DNA of 64,000 bases, taken from assembly GCA_040752855.1 (NCBI GenBank), contig JBFMHP010000017.1, positions 131,444 through 195,443 of the forward strand, written 5' to 3'. This DNA is from JBFMHP01 sp040752855. GTDB taxonomy: Bacteria; Pseudomonadota; Gammaproteobacteria; RBG-16-57-12. Positions 63,001 to 64,000 of this stretch are shown here, one piece after another; the first letter of the stretch is position 1; each line of letters opens with the position of its first letter. The notes under the pieces are model-generated. The model was not told where the DNA came from and did not search any database. It saw only the letters and a list, made by a program, of their open reading frames with translations. A program made the translations under genes and the position numbers.

Positions 63001-63685
63001 TGACCTGGCCCGAGAGCGTACGCCCGGAGGCGTCGGTGATGGTGCCGGAGATCATGATCGGCAGCGTGACGCCCGCCGTTTCAAAATAGCTCTGCACCGC
63101 GAAGACCGCCGCCTTGGCGTTTAACGTATCGAAGATGGTTTCGATCAGGATGATATCGGCGCCGCCGTCGACCAGGCCGCGCGTGGCTTCGGTATAGGCC
63201 GCCACCAGTTCATCGAAACTGACGTTGCGAAACCCGGGGTTGTTCACATCGGGCGAGATCGAGCAGGTGCGCCCGGTCGGCCCCAGCACCCCGGCGACAT
63301 AACGCGGCCGATCGCTTGCGGCAAACTCATCGGCGACCTCACGCGCCAGCCGCGCGCCGGCGACATTCAACTCATAGACCAGCGCCTGCATCCGGTAATC
63401 TTCCATCGACACCGCGGTGGAGTTGAAGGTGTTGGTCTCGATGATATCGGCCCCGGCCTGGAGATAGGCGCGGTGGATGCCCTGAATGATTTGGGGCTGG
63501 GTCAGCGAGAGCAGGTCGTTATTGCCCTTGAGATCGACCGGCCAATCGGCAAAGCGCGTGCCGCGATACTCGGCCTCGTCCAGCTTGTGGCGCTGGATCA
63601 TGGTGCCCATCGCCCCATCGAGGATCAGGATGCGCTGCGTGAGTGCCTCGCGGAGTTGCTGGATACGTCTAGCCCGGTCTGTCAT
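60005..63685 (-). CDS. metH: Cobalamin-dependent methionine synthase
   Basis: 1226-residue multidomain enzyme that transfers methyl from methyltetrahydrofolate through B12 to homocysteine. In order: homocysteine domain (1-~325) with zinc cysteines 311 and 312 in GGCCGTTPEF; folate domain (~355-620; NVGERANVTGS, DVNMDEAMLDG); B12 domain (~650-890) with DVHDIGKN, whose His759 is the cobalt ligand at the same number as in E. coli; and the reactivation domain with RPAAGYPACPDH at the C-terminus. GAGGG lies five nt before ATG 63685. No cobalamin riboswitch was recognised; the upstream region is occupied by tandem repeats. Confidence 0.97.
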   Translation of the reverse strand: MTDRARRIQQLREALTQRILILDGAMGTMIQRHKLDEAEYRGTRFADWPVDLKGNNDLLSLTQPQIIQGIHRAYLQAGADIIETNTFNSTAVSMEDYRMQALVYELNVAGARLAREVADEFAASDRPRYVAGVLGPTGRTCSISPDVNNPGFRNVSFDELVAAYTEATRGLVDGGADIILIETIFDTLNAKAAVFAVQSYFETAGVTLPIMISGTITDASGRTLSGQVTEAFYNSLAHAQPISIGLNCALGAAELRQHVEELSRVAATHVSAHPNAGLPNAFGEYDETPQQMAAQIAEWAASGFLNIIGGCCGTTPEFIQAIAEAVRPYPPRRIPTIEPQCRLAGLEPLNIGPDSLFVNVGERANVTGSAVFKRLILEGHYDKALDVCREQVENGAQIIDVNMDEAMLDGKQAMVTYLNLIASEPDIARVPVMLDSSKWEIIEAGLKCIQGKGIVNSISLKEGEAAFIHHAKLLRKYGAAVIVMAFDEKGQADTFARKTEICRRSYDILVNQVGFPAEDIIFDPNIFAVATGIEEHNNYAVDFIEATRWIKQHLPHAMISGGVSNVSFSFRGNNPVREAIHAVFLYHAIRAGMDMGIVNAGQLAVYDELPEELRERVEDVILNRRADATDRLLEIADRYKGEAHAEKKEDQAWRSWPVAKRLEHALIKGIDTYVVEDTEEARLNFARPIQVIEGPLMDGMNVVGDLFGDGKMFLPQVVKSARVMKKAVAHLIPFIEAEKSGAAKSNGKVLMATVKGDVHDIGKNIVGVVLQCNNFEVIDLGVMVPAATILDEAKKHNADIIGLSGLITPSLEEMAHIAKEMQRLGMTTPLLIGGATTSKAHTAVKIEPNYAHPVVWVKDASRAVGVAQSLISEELREKFVADIKAEYVEVRERHAGRQAQTQWLTLEQARANKTRIDWQRYTPTTPKLLGVKVFDDYPLHEIAAYIDWTPFFHAWELTGSYPKILKDAEKGEEARKLFADAQSMLKRIIAEKWLTARAVFGLFPANSVGDDIEVYTDESRRTVRTVFHNLRQQHEKADDKPHRCLSDFVAPKASGVKDYVGAFAVTAGVGIDARVEEFERQHDDYRAIMLKALADRLAEAFAELLHLRVRREFWGYAASEQLSNEQLIKEEYKGIRPAAGYPACPDHTEKDLIWDLLEVQENTGIWLTEAKAMVPTAAVSGIYFGHPEAIYFAVGKINKDQVEDYAKRKGMSVQEAEYWLAPNLGY

Positions 63686-63694
63686 GGTGCCCTC

Positions 63695-64000
63695 TGCCTT
63701 CAGGGATGGCCGTGCGGCCTAAAAAGAGGGCAATTATATCAGCTCATGTAGGCCGGCATAAGCGCAGCGTTGCCGGCCAGGTTGCAGAAGCACGCCAGGA
63801 ACGGCTGCGCCTTATCCTGGCCTACAAGCAATGCGGGGCTGCCTGCCTTTGGGGATGGCCGTGTGGCCTAAAAAAGAAGGCAACCATATCAGCTCACGTA
63901 GGCCGGCATAAGCGCAGCGTTGCCGGCGAGGGTGCAGAACCACGCCAGGAACGGCTGCGCCTTATCCTGGCCTACAAGCAATGCGGGGCTGCCTGCCTTT
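63695..64000. repeat. Tandem array of ~149-bp units containing family A hairpins
   Basis: Unit 1 is 63695-63843, unit 2 is 63844-63993 and unit 3 begins at 63994 and runs off the window. Each unit has a unique left part (TGCCTT..GGGATGGCCGTG, GGCCTAAAAAAG) and a family A repeat, GTAGGCCGGCATAAGCGCAG...CTTATCCTGGCCTAC. The two units differ at about a dozen positions. The array abuts the metH ribosome site. Nothing coding is seen. Confidence 0.9.

Noticed and set aside
63695..64000. CRISPR or riboswitch upstream of metH
   Set aside because: The units are 149-150 bp tandem copies without spacers, and no cobalamin or SAM riboswitch core was recognised.

Overview
The window looks like the chromosome of a GC-rich gammaproteobacterium. 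The evidence is the close match of several proteins to enterobacterial or pseudomonad families (YjjV, DusA, RsuA, RsmC, YcbL, YheS, UPF0149, MetH with the axial histidine at residue 759 as in E. coli), the complete sucAB-lpd-sucCD locus, a RegB/RegA redox pair and a type II secretion gspCD pair. No rRNA, tRNA, CRISPR array, phage or intact transposase was seen. A sulfur-oxidiser or Chromatiales-like lineage is a guess from general gene content only.

Layout. 1-5.7 kb: gspD (cut by the window edge), gspC, a TatD-family hydrolase and a chemoreceptor fused to a PilZ domain. 5.7-8.7 kb: EamA exporter, DUF2914 protein, dusA and a cold-shock gene. 8.7-15.3 kb, all on the minus strand: an adenylate cyclase with two lipoproteins, a large DUF4382-type lipoprotein, and an ECF sigma / membrane anti-sigma / small protein / DUF3106 operon. 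15.5-23.6 kb: 2-oxoglutarate dehydrogenase and succinyl-CoA synthetase genes, interrupted by small dispersed repeats. 23.8-29.9 kb: two tiny membrane proteins, RegB/RegA, a DUF4124 protein, a truncated NarL-type receiver, a Tim44-domain protein, a 171-bp palindromic element and a DUF2279 protein. 29.9-32.1 kb: threonine degradation (tdh-kbl).

32.2-38 kb is an iron/redox region. A minus-strand cassette TlpA thioredoxin - DUF4266 lipoprotein - DUF3570 outer-membrane barrel - ApbE flavin transferase is divergent from feoB, and a near-consensus Fur box lies between them. A His/Lys-rich exported protein follows feoB. 38-47 kb is mainly housekeeping (yheS, UPF0149, msrA, ycbL, rsuA, rsmC) plus a membrane-embedded patatin and a NERD-like protein. 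47-53.5 kb holds two large secreted proteins, one ending in a CFI-box sorting-type C-terminus, flanking an ABC-2 exporter.

53.7-58.4 kb is the most unusual part: six minus-strand genes that resemble a diverged functional-amyloid (Fap-type) system. They encode a repeat-rich Asn/Ser/Thr/Asp subunit, two small exported proteins carrying double-glycine-like motifs just after their Sec signal, a periplasmic C39 peptidase, a coiled-coil periplasmic protein and a FapF-like barrel with an N-terminal coiled coil. 58.8-63.7 kb holds a methyltransferase and metH. The window ends in a tandem array of about 149-bp repeats that contain a dispersed hairpin family also present near lpdA and the His-rich gene.
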